The notes under the pieces were generated by a model. The model had not been told where the DNA came from, ran no database searches, and saw only the letters and a program-made list of their open reading frames with translations. Below, piece after piece: positions 11,890-55,595 of a DNA stretch of 64,000 nucleotides (positions are counted from its first letter, which is position 1; the number at the start of each line of letters is the position of its first letter). This DNA comes from Chinchilla lanigera (Eukaryota > Chordata > Mammalia > Rodentia > Chinchillidae). The translations under genes were made by a program, and so were the position numbers. Location: assembly GCF_000276665.1 (NCBI RefSeq), contig NW_004955475.1, positions 4,555,255 to 4,619,254 on the forward strand, given 5' to 3'.

Positions 11890-12005
11890 GGGGCTGGAGA
11901 TGTAGTTCAGTGGCACAGCGCCTGCCTGGCAAGCACAAAGTCCTGAGTTTGTTTCCCAGTACGAAACAAACAACCAACAACAATAGCAACAACAAAAACA
12001 ACAAG
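11890..12005 (+). mobile_element. ID-type SINE with (CAA)-rich tail
   Basis: ID core GGGGCTGGAGATGTAGTTCA, then a tail of AAC/CAACAA units. Confidence 0.88.
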
Positions 12006-12239
12006 TATAAATACACACAAATGTAACACAGCACCTAAGGTGGGTAAAACTCACCTATTTACAATTTGACACATGTGCACACCCTTTCCTGTTCATGATC
12101 CCAAGTGGGTGAACACAAAGATTCCTATTTTCCTTCAGTGCAGCTGCTGAAACACACAGCCAGGTACTGTTACGCTAGAGTACATATTTTCATTAGAAAA
12201 ATATGGTCAGGATGTGTTTTACCGATGATGATGCCCTTT

Positions 12240-12725
12240 AAGAGAAGTGTTTTCCCACCTCTTAAATCTGACCTTGATCTGTGACTTGCTGTCATCATGA
12301 ATGCCAAAGCAGCTGTGTTGCTGCATAACTTCTGGCCCTACACGACGAAAGGCCTTATGACTTTACTCTGGAAGCCAGTTTCCAGGTGAAAAATTCTGAC
12401 TACTGTAAAGAGAGGCCATGGGGAGGAAGAGAGGTCCTGCAGGACAAAGGAGAAGTAGGAACTCAGTTGACAGCTGTTCCAGCCATCCCCAGGTGAGTCC
12501 CCAGGTGAGAATGCAATGATCTTGGACAAGTGCTATCCCCCACCCAGCCCCAGCCAAGCTGTCTGAGGCAACAATACATGGAACAGAAATGAGCCACTCT
12601 GGTCAGTCCTGCTTAAACTGCTGAAGCATAAGCAAATAAATGGTGATTTTTTTTTAAGACAGTAAGTTTTGCAGTACTTTGTTTCACACCAATAATCCAA
12701 AAGGACTAAATGAGATAGCAGTGTC
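12240..12725 (+). mobile_element. MLT1-type (ERVL-MaLR) LTR, sense
   Basis: Sense MLT1 order: 'ctgttccagccatccccagg', 'cagccccagccaagctgtctg', 'agcaaataaatggtg', 'ttttaagacagtaagtttt', and the terminal 'caccaataatcc'. Confidence 0.65.
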
Positions 12726-13149
12726 ATGAGACAGCAGCACCATGTGGCTCGCGGGTGTAGGTGCTGAGCACAGGATTATTCTCTTCGCATTCAGAAGTGG
12801 CCCTGGGTTGCGCTGCTGAGAGCAAGTTCTGTTACTCCGTATATAACAGAATTGACAGAACTGACTTCTATTCCATCAAAAATACATGCCAGTTACTACG
12901 CCTCTTATACTATAAAGGGACCCACTGAGCCTATACAGATTAAAGAGCAACCCCATTTCTTTAGCAGGGTGACCTCCCTTTGCTCAGGCTGAGCCCAGGC
13001 AACCTCAGAAAAAGGCTTGTAGTGAAACTAAAACCTTGGTGAATGGAGTAACGTCAGACAAGATGAATAGCGTTTCTTTTGACTAGTCCTCTAATCAACA
13101 TGATCCCAGAGGCACAAGGAAGAAAGGAAAATTAACACTTGAGGGCTTA
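12726..13149. other. No recognised feature
   Basis: Some GC-richer words near 12740-12840 but no open frame or repeat that I can name. It lies about 1 kb beyond the inferred 3' end of ZC4H2. Confidence 0.5.
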
Positions 13150-13265
13150 CTATATATCTGGCATTGCTCATAACAGCTCCATGCGGTAGGTGTGACTTCC
13201 CCCACTTCTCAGATGAGGTCAGTGAGGCACAGGGAGGTTTGGCAGTTGTTAAGCTCCCTCATAAG
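13150..13265 (-). mobile_element. MIR SINE, antisense
   Basis: Shows 'gcggtaggtgtgacttcccc', 'cttctcagatgaggtcagtg', 'aggcacagggagg' in antisense MIR order. Confidence 0.65.
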
Positions 13266-13689
13266 TACTCAAATACTATATTGGCAACAGGATAATTATT
13301 AGCCTTTAGGATCAATATTCATGCAAAGAAAGATAAATAAAGAGCAGAGAAGGAAAGGAAAGCCAAGGAGACAAGATTTGATGGAGGAACATGCTGAACT
13401 ATGATGCAGTCTTAATGACGATCACCACAGCCCTTGTCTATGGAGTTCTAAAGCTGAGACGCCTCTTCAGAGTTCTTCCCTCATGTATTCTTGTAGAGGA
13501 CCAGGCCTCAGAGGCCTGCATGAATCAGTCACTGGATATCTAGTCTCCAATTTTAGACTGAAAATTATTTCATCTACCTCCTCCATCAAGCCATTTCCAA
13601 AGGGAGAAATGTTTAAAGAGAAAAATATGTTGGAAAAGTAGAAATAAATAGGCTCTGGAATCAGAAAAAAATTTAGCTTCAAATTTGTA

Positions 13690-13870
13690 ACCTTCCTTTT
13701 CCTAGTTAATTCTGGGTAAGTTACTTCTCAGTTTGCTGTTTTTGAAAATTATAATAAGAACACTTAGCTTTTAAGACTGTCTGAAGAACCCAATACAGTC
13801 ACTTGTATAAAGCATCTTGCATACTAACCTGGCACAGAGGAGGTACTGAGTACATGAAAGTTGTTATGAT
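13690..13870 (+). mobile_element. MIR SINE, sense
   Basis: Shows 'ttctgggtaagttacttctc', then 'aataagaacacttag' and 'acctggcacagaggaggtac'. Confidence 0.65.
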
Positions 13871-14027
13871 ATTTTGGTAAGTTACTGCAGCATGATGAGA
13901 GGTTTCCTCATTTCTATGTTAGAATGAATAAAAGCAAAAGGCTATTCAAAATGGTATATGATATTACATCTTTTATATCATCCAGTACACAGTAGCACTC
14001 ACTCAGCATTACTCCAATGCACAAATG

Positions 14028-14033
14028 TTTATT
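14028..14033 (-). terminator. ZC4H2: ZC4H2 poly(A) signal AATAAA
   Basis: AATAAA on the minus strand is followed after about 20-40 nt by a GT-rich stretch, as expected of a cleavage site near 14010. A second AATAAA at 14304-14309, upstream in the transcript, could give a shorter 3' UTR. Confidence 0.7.
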
Positions 14034-14634
14034 TAAAAAGATTTGTACAGACATACACTCAGTTTCAAAGAGCAGAGGAACCTTTTATATTATGAACACA
14101 TATACTGTGACAACATAAAACTACAATTAAGGAAAGAAGGAAAAACATCTCCCTGCCCAAGCCAGGGGCCAAGACTTGGGACTAAAGTTTTTCAGTGTGT
14201 CCCCATCCTCATCCTTTAAATCCAACAATGACTTGAATAGGAGACCCAGCTTTGGTGAAGATGAGACCTGTGAAGCTTGGGGAGCTTGAAGTCTTTTAAA
14301 CTGTTTATTTTTGAACTGTTGAGCACACTAATATCAGCCTGGGGTCCCTCTTAACGTAATGAAGCCCCTATAAATGAGCCCTAAACCCCAGTGTCTTAGG
14401 CAGTGAGCGAGGCAGGACTTGTGGAGTGAGTCCAGCTCCTTAATTTCTCTGTGGGAAACTTCTACAGATTAAAAAAGATTAGAAGTATGGGGGAAAGGTC
14501 TATAGATATCAGGATCCCCAGACACACACCCTACTACATAAGAACTTTAGTAAAACTGGGAGACTTGAATAGGGGGAGCTATTAAAAAGGTTTGTCTAAG
14601 CTATCTCTGGCCCTGAAGAATCAAGGTAGGGATG

Positions 14635-14639
<5 letters not shown>

Positions 14640-14678
<39 letters not shown>
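14640..14678. repeat. (TA)n microsatellite in the ZC4H2 3' UTR
   Basis: About 19 uninterrupted TA units. In the transcript this is an AU run between the stop codon and the poly(A) signal. Confidence 0.95.
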
Positions 14679-14682
<4 letters not shown>

Positions 14683-15148
14683 CAGCCTGTTGGAAAGTCT
14701 AGGAAGATGGTTCTCCTTTCAGAGCCTAATGCAAAGATATAGGGAAGGAAAACACTGAAGCTTTTTTCTGGAACAATGTATCAGCTGCCCCCAGTCTGCA
14801 CACCCCACATCTCTTAAGCTTCAGGTCTCAAACACAAGGGCCAGATATTTACATGTGGTTCTTTTGCCTTTCCTTCAGCTCCAAACAAGGGGAGAGGCTG
14901 AAACGTTTGTGGTAAAGAAGGGATAATCAGACATAGTTATCAGCACCTGAACAAGAAATCAGAATGAGAACCTCTTCCTCAACGAGAAATGCCAAATGCA
15001 GAAAGTGGAGCAAAGTGAAAGAGGCGTTTTGCTTTTATCACATTAAATAGAAGACTTGGTAGGGGTTGGAAAGGGTTTTTTCACATCAGGACATCAATCA
15101 TTCTGGCCAAGAGGCAGAACCAAAGAGTTCCATGTGTTCCCCCTTTCT

Positions 15149-49217
<34,069 letters not shown>

Positions 49218-49339
49218 GCTTTTCACCCTCTATTTCTCGTGTGGAGCAAAGTACAAAAATACACCGGCCGAGGTATACAATAGATACAATGTAGCCACCT
49301 CCCAGCTTGGGGCTCTGAGTCTGTGCAGTAGGGACTTAG

Positions 49340-49425
49340 AGAAGGCCTGGGAGATGTAGTCCACAGCTCCAGGGCTAGCCTGGCAGCCTGTGGGCTTACA
49401 GGACTACAACTCCCAGAAGGCCAAG
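49340..49425 (-). promoter_or_regulatory. ZC4H2: ZC4H2 promoter core with paired ZNF143-type sites
   Basis: Two copies of the ACTACA-N-CTCCCAG type motif (ZNF143/Staf, SBS) lie just upstream of the first coding exon: plus strand at 49403-49421 and minus strand at 49347-49360, facing opposite ways about 40 bp apart. There is no TATA box at a fitting distance. Such sites are typical of housekeeping promoters close to the start site, so transcription probably starts between about 49250 and 49350, leaving a short 5' UTR. The start site is inference. Confidence 0.65.
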
Positions 49426-49429
49426 CGAG

Positions 49430-49928
49430 ACACGCTTGTTGTTTTTCCGGCAGCACACTTTAAATCAATTTTCAAAGGTTGTGAGGAATGCAAGAGAATG
49501 TGGATATCCTCGGATCTATGTGCAGAAAAATGAGGGACTTTTTTTTCCCCGAAGGCAAGTAGAGAGATGAGGGGCATACACATTCACTCCACTTTGGGGG
49601 GCCCTCTTGCCTACTTACCCCGCAAAAGTTACCAGGAATAGCTAGCTATTCAGAGCCTTGCGTCTGAAGAGAAACGATGTTGGAGCGTTAACCTCTGAGC
49701 TGTCTAAGTGCTGCCTGAGGACTAGCAGCTTTTTAGAATAGATGTGGGAAAGAAGAGGAAGAAAGGAGACTGCTACAGAAACTGGGAAATTAGAGTTGAA
49801 GTAGAGGGGACTGCTTCCTTCCAGCTACCCTCCCTCCATTTGTAGTTACTGATATGCACTACTGAAATAAAATATCTTTTAAAAGTTCCTGAGCTTAGAT
49901 TTTTCCAGTCAATGAAGGAACTACTTCA
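49430..49928. other. Upstream of ZC4H2, no gene recognised
   Basis: Repeat-poor sequence immediately upstream of the promoter, ending at the assembly gap. Confidence 0.5.
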
Positions 49929-50094
49929 NNNNNNNNNNNNNNNNNNNNNNNNNNNNNNNNNNNNNNNNNNNNNNNNNNNNNNNNNNNNNNNNNNNNNNNN
50001 NNNNNNNNNNNNNNNNNNNNNNNNNNNNNNNNNNNNNNNNNNNNNNNNNNNNNNNNNNNNNNNNNNNNNNNNNNNNNNNNNNNNNNNNNNNNNN
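49929..50094. other. Assembly gap (N run)
   Basis: 166 ambiguous bases directly followed by 35 A at 50095-50129. The A run suggests that the gap hides a plus-strand ID-type SINE and/or a longer poly(A) that failed to assemble (inference). Confidence 0.99.
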
Positions 50095-50129
<35 letters not shown>

Positions 50130-50131
<2 letters not shown>

Positions 50132-50938
50132 ATTTAAACTTAACCCTGTGTTCACGCACATCCAATACACATTTTTACTAAGTGGTTATGACATGTCTGA
50201 AGTGAAGCTAGATTTATCCGGGGTTTGTAAACTTCATATGAATAAAAAATTAGAGATATAAATTTAGAAGGAGAAACAAAATAACTTTACTGGAAAGAGG
50301 AGAGAAATGAGAAGATAGACAGCTACATTGTCAGAGTAGAGACCCCAGAGCAGGTGCTGGAGTGTCTTTGTTCTTAGCTCCTTTTATTACATGGCAGGAA
50401 AAAGACTCTCCCCTTTGGGAGTTGTTATAAATTGATTGGATATTTTAGACTCTCAGATCTCTGAATTGGCCACTGACTCTCTCTGTTGACTATGTGCAAA
50501 TTCTTGGGTAAGCTCCTTTTATTTTTGTCAGATGATATCTCTGAGATTTATTCAAGGCCAGGTTAGCAATTAGTAAAGGTGTATACATTTTAGTGCAGTA
50601 ACATGGTGAGAGTATAATACTATATATATGGAAGTGTCCAGGTATGAGTATATGTTTTATATACTAGGAGAGTTTTCTACACTATAGCCTCCTCCCCACT
50701 TTGTCTCTTTTGTACTGAACTAGAGATGGAGAGGAGCAAGTTGGAGCCCTGGCACCAAGGATGTCCAAGTTCATTGTCAGTTCTCCCTGCTTCTCTTAAT
50801 TGCTGTCTTTAGCAGCGGTTTAACTCCTTGCAGTAAGTCTTTGCCAGAAACCTCACCAAGGCCCTTATCTTTCCCTGCCCATTACCAAATTTTCCTTCAT
50901 TTTTCTAGGTTCTAAGTAATGTAGAATTATATTAAAAT
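50130..50938. other. No recognised feature
   Basis: AT-rich; an ERV- or LTR-like origin is possible for 50280-50700 but no ends were identified. Confidence 0.4.
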
Positions 50939-50940
50939 AA

Positions 50941-51018
50941 TTTGGGGGGTGTTGAGAATTGAACCAAGGCCTTCTGTATGCTAAATATGCATGTTACCGC
51001 CAAGCTACCCCTCACCCC
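50941..51018 (-). mobile_element. tRNA-like SINE, older ID-type, antisense
   Basis: 'gttgagaattgaaccaaggc', 'ctgtatgctaaatatgcatg', 'accgccaagctacccc' read as a diverged antisense ID. Confidence 0.7.
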
Positions 51019-51229
51019 TAAAATAAAATAATTTTCCAAGCACAGGAGTGATAAAGGTGGAAAATATCTTAGGGAGGTGATGGTGAAAGCAAAGTGGACA
51101 ATGACTACAGGAGATGAGAAGAGGTTAGTTATTCCAAAATCATGGGCAGGCCCAGAGAACTAAGCTTTGGACGAAGGAGTTTGACTCACTCCAAAGTAAA
51201 GATGAGTCAGAATTCTTTCTGATGGCACT

Positions 51230-51330
51230 TCAATTTATGTGGAAATTCAGCTTCCTCATCCGAAAAAATGGAACTAGTAAGCTCCACCCCGAAAGGTTTA
51301 TTGTGAAGACTTAATGTGTGGTGAATTAGC
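51230..51330 (+). mobile_element. MIR SINE fragment, sense
   Basis: 'cagcttcctcatccgaaaaa-atggaactagtaagctcc', 'ttgtgaagacttaatgtg'. Confidence 0.6.
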
Positions 51331-51639
51331 TAATGGCCAAGTTGTGGGGGATGAATCACAGGTTATTCTGGATGTTCACACAATTTAAATGTTCTCCGAG
51401 GAAGAAATTGAAGCCTTTCTCTTCTTTGGCTCTAACTCATAACTTTCAGGCCCAGGAAATCACCTAGCCTAACATTTCTTTCAGGTAATAGTGAATGTTC
51501 CAGTCTTACAATAACACTAGGTGGCATTTAAACACCACTATATTTGTTGGTCTCCATAGCTGTGGGTCCAGAGCCAAGAACTGGCCCCATCATTTCCTAT
51601 AAGAGATGAGTGAAAGGAGGAAACCCAAGGAAGTGTCTG

Positions 51640-51800
51640 ACATGTACATGTACTATGCTGAGAGCTACATGTGTAGTCCATTCTCTCGTTCTCACAACTA
51701 CCATGCAGGGAGGCAAGGAGGTTCATCCTCTTTTACAAGAAAGAACAACTCAGAAAAAAAAAATGGCTTAGTCAAGGCTACACAGTAAGTTACAAAGCAA
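51640..51800 (-). mobile_element. MIR SINE, antisense
   Basis: 'ctcacaactaccatgcaggg', 'ctcttttacaagaaagaaca', 'gtcaaggctacacagtaag'. Confidence 0.65.
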
Positions 51801-51872
51801 AAGCCTGGGCTGAGTTTGGGCTAAGTTACCTGCAGATTAATGAATGGAATGGGTATGAAGAAAATATGGAGG

Positions 51873-51976
51873 GGCTGGGGATTTAGCTCAGTGGCACAGC
51901 ACCTGCCTGGCAAGCGTGAGGTTGTGAGTTTGATTCCAGGTACCAGAAAAAAACCAAAAAAAAGAAAAAAAAAAAA
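51873..51976 (+). mobile_element. ID-type SINE
   Basis: GGGGCTGGGGATTTAGCTCA core with a tail of AAAAACC and A/G. Confidence 0.93.
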
Positions 51977-52226
51977 ATGGAGACGAAAAGTAAAATGGGA
52001 TCCTGGTTGAAAATAAAGGGCTTCACAAGGTTTGTGAGTATTGTTGTGGGGGGAAGTGGAAAGTGTGTATGGGAATATGTGAGAAATAGTTTAAGAATGG
52101 CCTTTAGGGTCTTAAAACTAATATTTCTCTCTTTTCCCACCATCAACTTTCTCTAAGAATCCTTATCTCACAGTATATCAACATGCTTTTAAAGGTGGTA
52201 TCGTTTATTTTAAATGTGTTATGACT

Positions 52227-52344
52227 GGGGCTGGGGATTTAGCTCAGCGGCAAAGCGCCTGCCTGGCAAGCGCAAGGTTGTGAGTTGGGTTCCCAGTACC
52301 AGAAAAAAACCAAAAACAAACAAACAAACAAACAAACAAAAAAT
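52227..52344 (+). mobile_element. ID-type SINE
   Basis: Near-consensus core, (CAAA)n tail and a perfect 15-bp duplication AAATGTGTTATGACT (52212-52226 and 52345-52359). Confidence 0.97.
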
Positions 52345-52399
52345 AAATGTGTTATGACTTACAAAAATCTGACTTTCAAAGTAATTTGGCAACACCTTA

Positions 52400-52510
52400 T
52401 CTTTCAAGCCTCAGAAAAAGCCCATTTCACATATGAGGAAATTAAGAGAAAAAGAAAAAACTTTGTCCAAGATCACCAGATTGGTTGGGAACAGGACTCT
52501 TGACTCAGGA
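52400..52510 (-). mobile_element. MIR SINE, antisense
   Basis: 'cccatttcacatatgaggaa-attaag', 'ttgtccaagatcaccag'. Confidence 0.65.
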
Positions 52511-53130
52511 GTCCATACTCTTGCTATGATTCCACATGCCTTGTATCAAACGATTGCCATTCCTTGTAGATTATGAATGCTTCTATGACTTCAGCAAGGT
52601 AATACACTCCAATTTTCCCAATCAACGGACATTAAAGGTAGATGGGAGTTAATCTAGGAGGGACCTTGGGAACAGTTGGAGCATAGATGAAGTTCTGGGC
52701 TACCGTAGCAATTAAGATGTCCAATTAGAGAAAGGATAATAAGACTCAGCTTCCATGAGTTTGTCTTGGCTCCTCAACCTCTTTCGGAACAAATGCCTTG
52801 CCTGTTCCTTGCTCACTTGTCAGAATTAGACTAACAGTGAGAGGGGAGAAATTATTACAGGGGAAAAGAAGAAAACCATGGCTTTTGGCCCTTTATGAAG
52901 CAGCACTTGAAACTGTCTCTGGCTTTTTCATAGTTAGTGTTTGTTTTCAATTGATCGGAAGTCTATAATGGATGGGACAGTAGTTAGTGGCTAGGAGTGA
53001 GCTCTAATTTATGATTTTATTAGAATAACTGATTGATGTGTAAGAAACAAAAAAAAAAAATCTCTAATGGGGGCAAATCAGTCCCCTAATCTGCCTAGAG
53101 CGGGGTGCGGCAAGGCATAAAGAAAAGAGA
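52511..53130. other. No recognised feature
   Basis: No gene or named repeat recognised. Confidence 0.5.
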
Positions 53131-53133
53131 CAA

Positions 53134-53253
53134 GGGGCTGGGGATTTAGCTCAGCGGCAAAGCGCCTGCCTGGCAAGCGCAAGGTCGTGAGTTCGGTTCC
53201 TGGTACCGGACAAAAACCAAAAACCAAAAAAAAAAACCAAAAAAAAAAAAAGT
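53134..53253 (+). mobile_element. ID-type SINE, young-looking
   Basis: Near-consensus core and a tail of repeated ACCAAAAA units. Confidence 0.95.
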
Positions 53254-54090
53254 ACATGGGGGTTGGAGGTGGATTGGGAGGTCAGTGCCTCAGGGTGAGC
53301 AGAGACAATGACACTCTGGCCTAGCCACCATTTATAGAGTGTACACAGTAATCAGAAGGATTATCGAATGACTCAGAGGGCCACTGCTATGATCTTTTGC
53401 TGAGAAAGTCTTAATATTGATGAGAGTGACTTCAGAGGATTTAGAGGGCAGCAGCAATCTTATGCTAATGAGGGTTTTTGTATTGATGAGGATGGAGGGA
53501 GAGATGATAGGTTTATAAGGAGTGTGTCCTTTCCCCAAGGTGAAACATTATTTCTATTACTCATTTCTCAAGGAACTAGGATGTCTTCAGCTAATATAAT
53601 CCTGCCCTGGGGCACCACAGCATCACAGGAAGTTGAGGCCTCAATTGTGACCAGAGGTACACTATATTATGTTTCTGCATGCCACAACCAGCTCTCATGG
53701 CAAGATATTAGGCCTCAGACAAGCCCTAATCACAATTTAATGATGAAATTATATATAACAGCCCTCAACTCTATCAGGGGCAAAATCTTTGTTTCAGCTC
53801 TATCAGGGGCAAAATCTTTGTTATTGCTAAGGAACAGGTAAGGAAGGCAGAGTATTTTGAGTCAAATACCACTGAAATACAAGAATTTAGGAAAAGGGTA
53901 ACCAATCTATTGTTGAGATGTTTGTACTTTCAGGCAATAGATAAAGTATTTAAAAATGGAGACCAGAATATTTGAATGCACAGATTTCCCGCCATGCTTT
54001 GACTCTGAACTGAACTGAGAGAAAGCACAGTTGCAACAATAGAATTTCTTCTGAATTACCTTTCAAAAGGTAGTGCAAATTTTATCCTAA
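53254..54090. other. Unresolved region
   Basis: Apart from the 29-bp repeat no named repeat is seen. A 105-codon plus-strand open frame at 53524 has no recognisable domain. Confidence 0.4.
53769..53826. repeat. 29-bp tandem repeat, two units
   Basis: CTCTATCAGGGGCAAAATCT begins both units, at 53769 and 53798; the units are almost identical. Confidence 0.9.
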
Positions 54091-54091
54091 A

Positions 54092-54275
54092 TATTTTTTT
54101 TGTTCGTGCTGGAGATTGAATCCAGGGTCTTCAACGTGAGCTACACCCCCAGACTTCAAAAAAAATTCTTTTTGACAGAGTCTTATTAAGCCGCTAACTT
54201 CCACACACTAGGCTGGAACTTACAATCCTTGTGCCTCAGCCACCCAGAACGTTGGAATTACAGGTGTGTCCAATC
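54092..54275 (-). mobile_element. B1-ID composite SINE, antisense
   Basis: ID half ('ggagattgaatccagggtct') then B1 half ('tgcctcagccacccagaacg', 'ttggaattacaggtgtg'). Confidence 0.8.
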
Positions 54276-54349
54276 TTACCTTGCTCTTGTTGTTTATTAA
54301 TTAGCAATTAAAAGGGGAAAATAAACCAGGAAGATTTTAGGTTATTCAA

Positions 54350-54634
54350 CCAAAAATATTTATTGTACCTATTATATGTTAGGCAGCATATTTGCCAGTG
54401 GAAATCCCATAGAAGTTATGGCAGACATTAGGCCCTGCCCTCAGAGAACTTGCTATTTAGTGGTAGCAAAAACAGCTACAGCATATAGTGCCATGAAAAT
54501 CAGGGCTTATAAGTCCAGGTTCCTTTGAGCATGCATTAAAGGAGAACTAATTTTCTTTTGTGTGTAGTGAGGATGGGGTCAGCAAGGGAAAAGCTTCTAT
54601 AAGGAAGAGTCCAGTAGGAAGCTAGACAGGAAAG
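54350..54634 (-). mobile_element. L2 3' end, antisense, target of the ERV-L
   Basis: 'aaaatatttattgtacctat-tatatgttaggc', 'ttaggccctgccctcagaga-acttgc'. It ends at the ERV-L left boundary. Confidence 0.55.
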
Positions 54635-54639
54635 AAGGT

Positions 54640-55131
54640 TGTGGTAGTTAACTGCTCTGTCAACCTGAGCAAGAAATGCCCAACTAAATTGGATGCACAC
54701 AGTTTTGGGTGTGGCTAAAGGGATTTACTGAGGACAGAAGACCTACCTGGGATGTGAGTGGCATGAACCATTAGGCTTGTAGCCTGAATGCAATAAGTAA
54801 AATGAAGAAAAAGCCTTGTCTCTGTTTTTTTAGGAGGCACTCTAGTGTTCATCTTCACCTTGGACATCGCCTCCTGACTTCTAGCACAAGCTCTTCAGCC
54901 TTCCATCACTGACCATCTGCCTCCTGATCCTGATTCTCATGGGGCACTATAGTGAGCTCATGGCCTTTGATTTTTGACCAGATCCTTCCAATCTCCAGCA
55001 CTCAGCTATCCCTTTTCGCACTCTTCCACATTTGACTCTGCAGGTGGCCATTATAAATCTATCTTATAAATCTTTATCTATTTAAATATCTTGCAGTAAA
55101 TCTGTCCCTCTAGTAAGCACTGACTGAAATA
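54640..55131 (+). mobile_element. ERV-L 5' LTR
   Basis: 492 bp starting TGTGGTAGTTAACTG and ending near 'actgaaata'. It aligns along its length with the other two LTRs but with clear divergence, so the provirus is old. Confidence 0.85.
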
Positions 55132-55136
55132 GATTT

Positions 55137-55154
55137 TGGTACTGAGAGTGGCTC
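55137..55154 (+). other. ERV-L primer-binding site
   Basis: TGGTACTGAGAGTGG lies immediately after the LTR. ERV-L elements prime with tRNA-Leu; the site in the inverted block reads TGGAACCAGGAGTGG. Confidence 0.65.
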
Positions 55155-55159
55155 TAGCA

Positions 55160-55590
55160 AAACAGAAGTGTTTGGATGAAATCTTTTAATGACATTAGTC
55201 ATTCCTGGAGATGGGTCTGCAATTTGATAAGACCTAAAGATGACATAGTCTTTCCTGATAATGTGGGGAATGCTGGTAGTCCTTTGTGTGAACTGTTTAA
55301 AGTAATAAGCAGTGTAGATCCACTTGATTATGCTAATTTACCACTTGTGAGATGTGAGGAATTTAGCAACTCCATAAATGTTAACTTTGAATATTTTTAC
55401 AGAGTTGGAAATATAATGATGCTGGCTGGTTTCTCTTACACCTCTGGATAATCTATGAAGGAAAATAATGAACTCAAAACATGCATAGGAAATCTAATAT
55501 TTTCTAATAGTGAGGACATATTAATAAAGTAAAATAAGAATCTCAAAGATTAAATTCCCAGCTCCAGACACACATAAATAATCATTTATA
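55160..55590 (+). pseudogene. ERV-L gag 5' fragment, plus copy
   Basis: Begins after the primer site; an open frame of 91 codons (55176-55451) remains. Its second half aligns with minus-strand gag of the inverted block near 59080-58930 (shared 'tcaaaacatgcatagg'), showing that the gag start is present twice in opposite orientation. It stops at about 55590. Confidence 0.7.
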
Positions 55591-55595
55591 TACCG

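Larger units (their letters stand above)
14010..15148 (-). other. ZC4H2: ZC4H2 3' UTR (inferred)
   Basis: About 1.1 kb follow the stop codon before a convincing polyadenylation signal. No SINE, L1 or LTR is evident here, unlike the introns, which fits selection against insertions. The only simple repeat is a TA run at 14640-14678. The end is inferred from the signal, not from transcripts. Confidence 0.7.
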
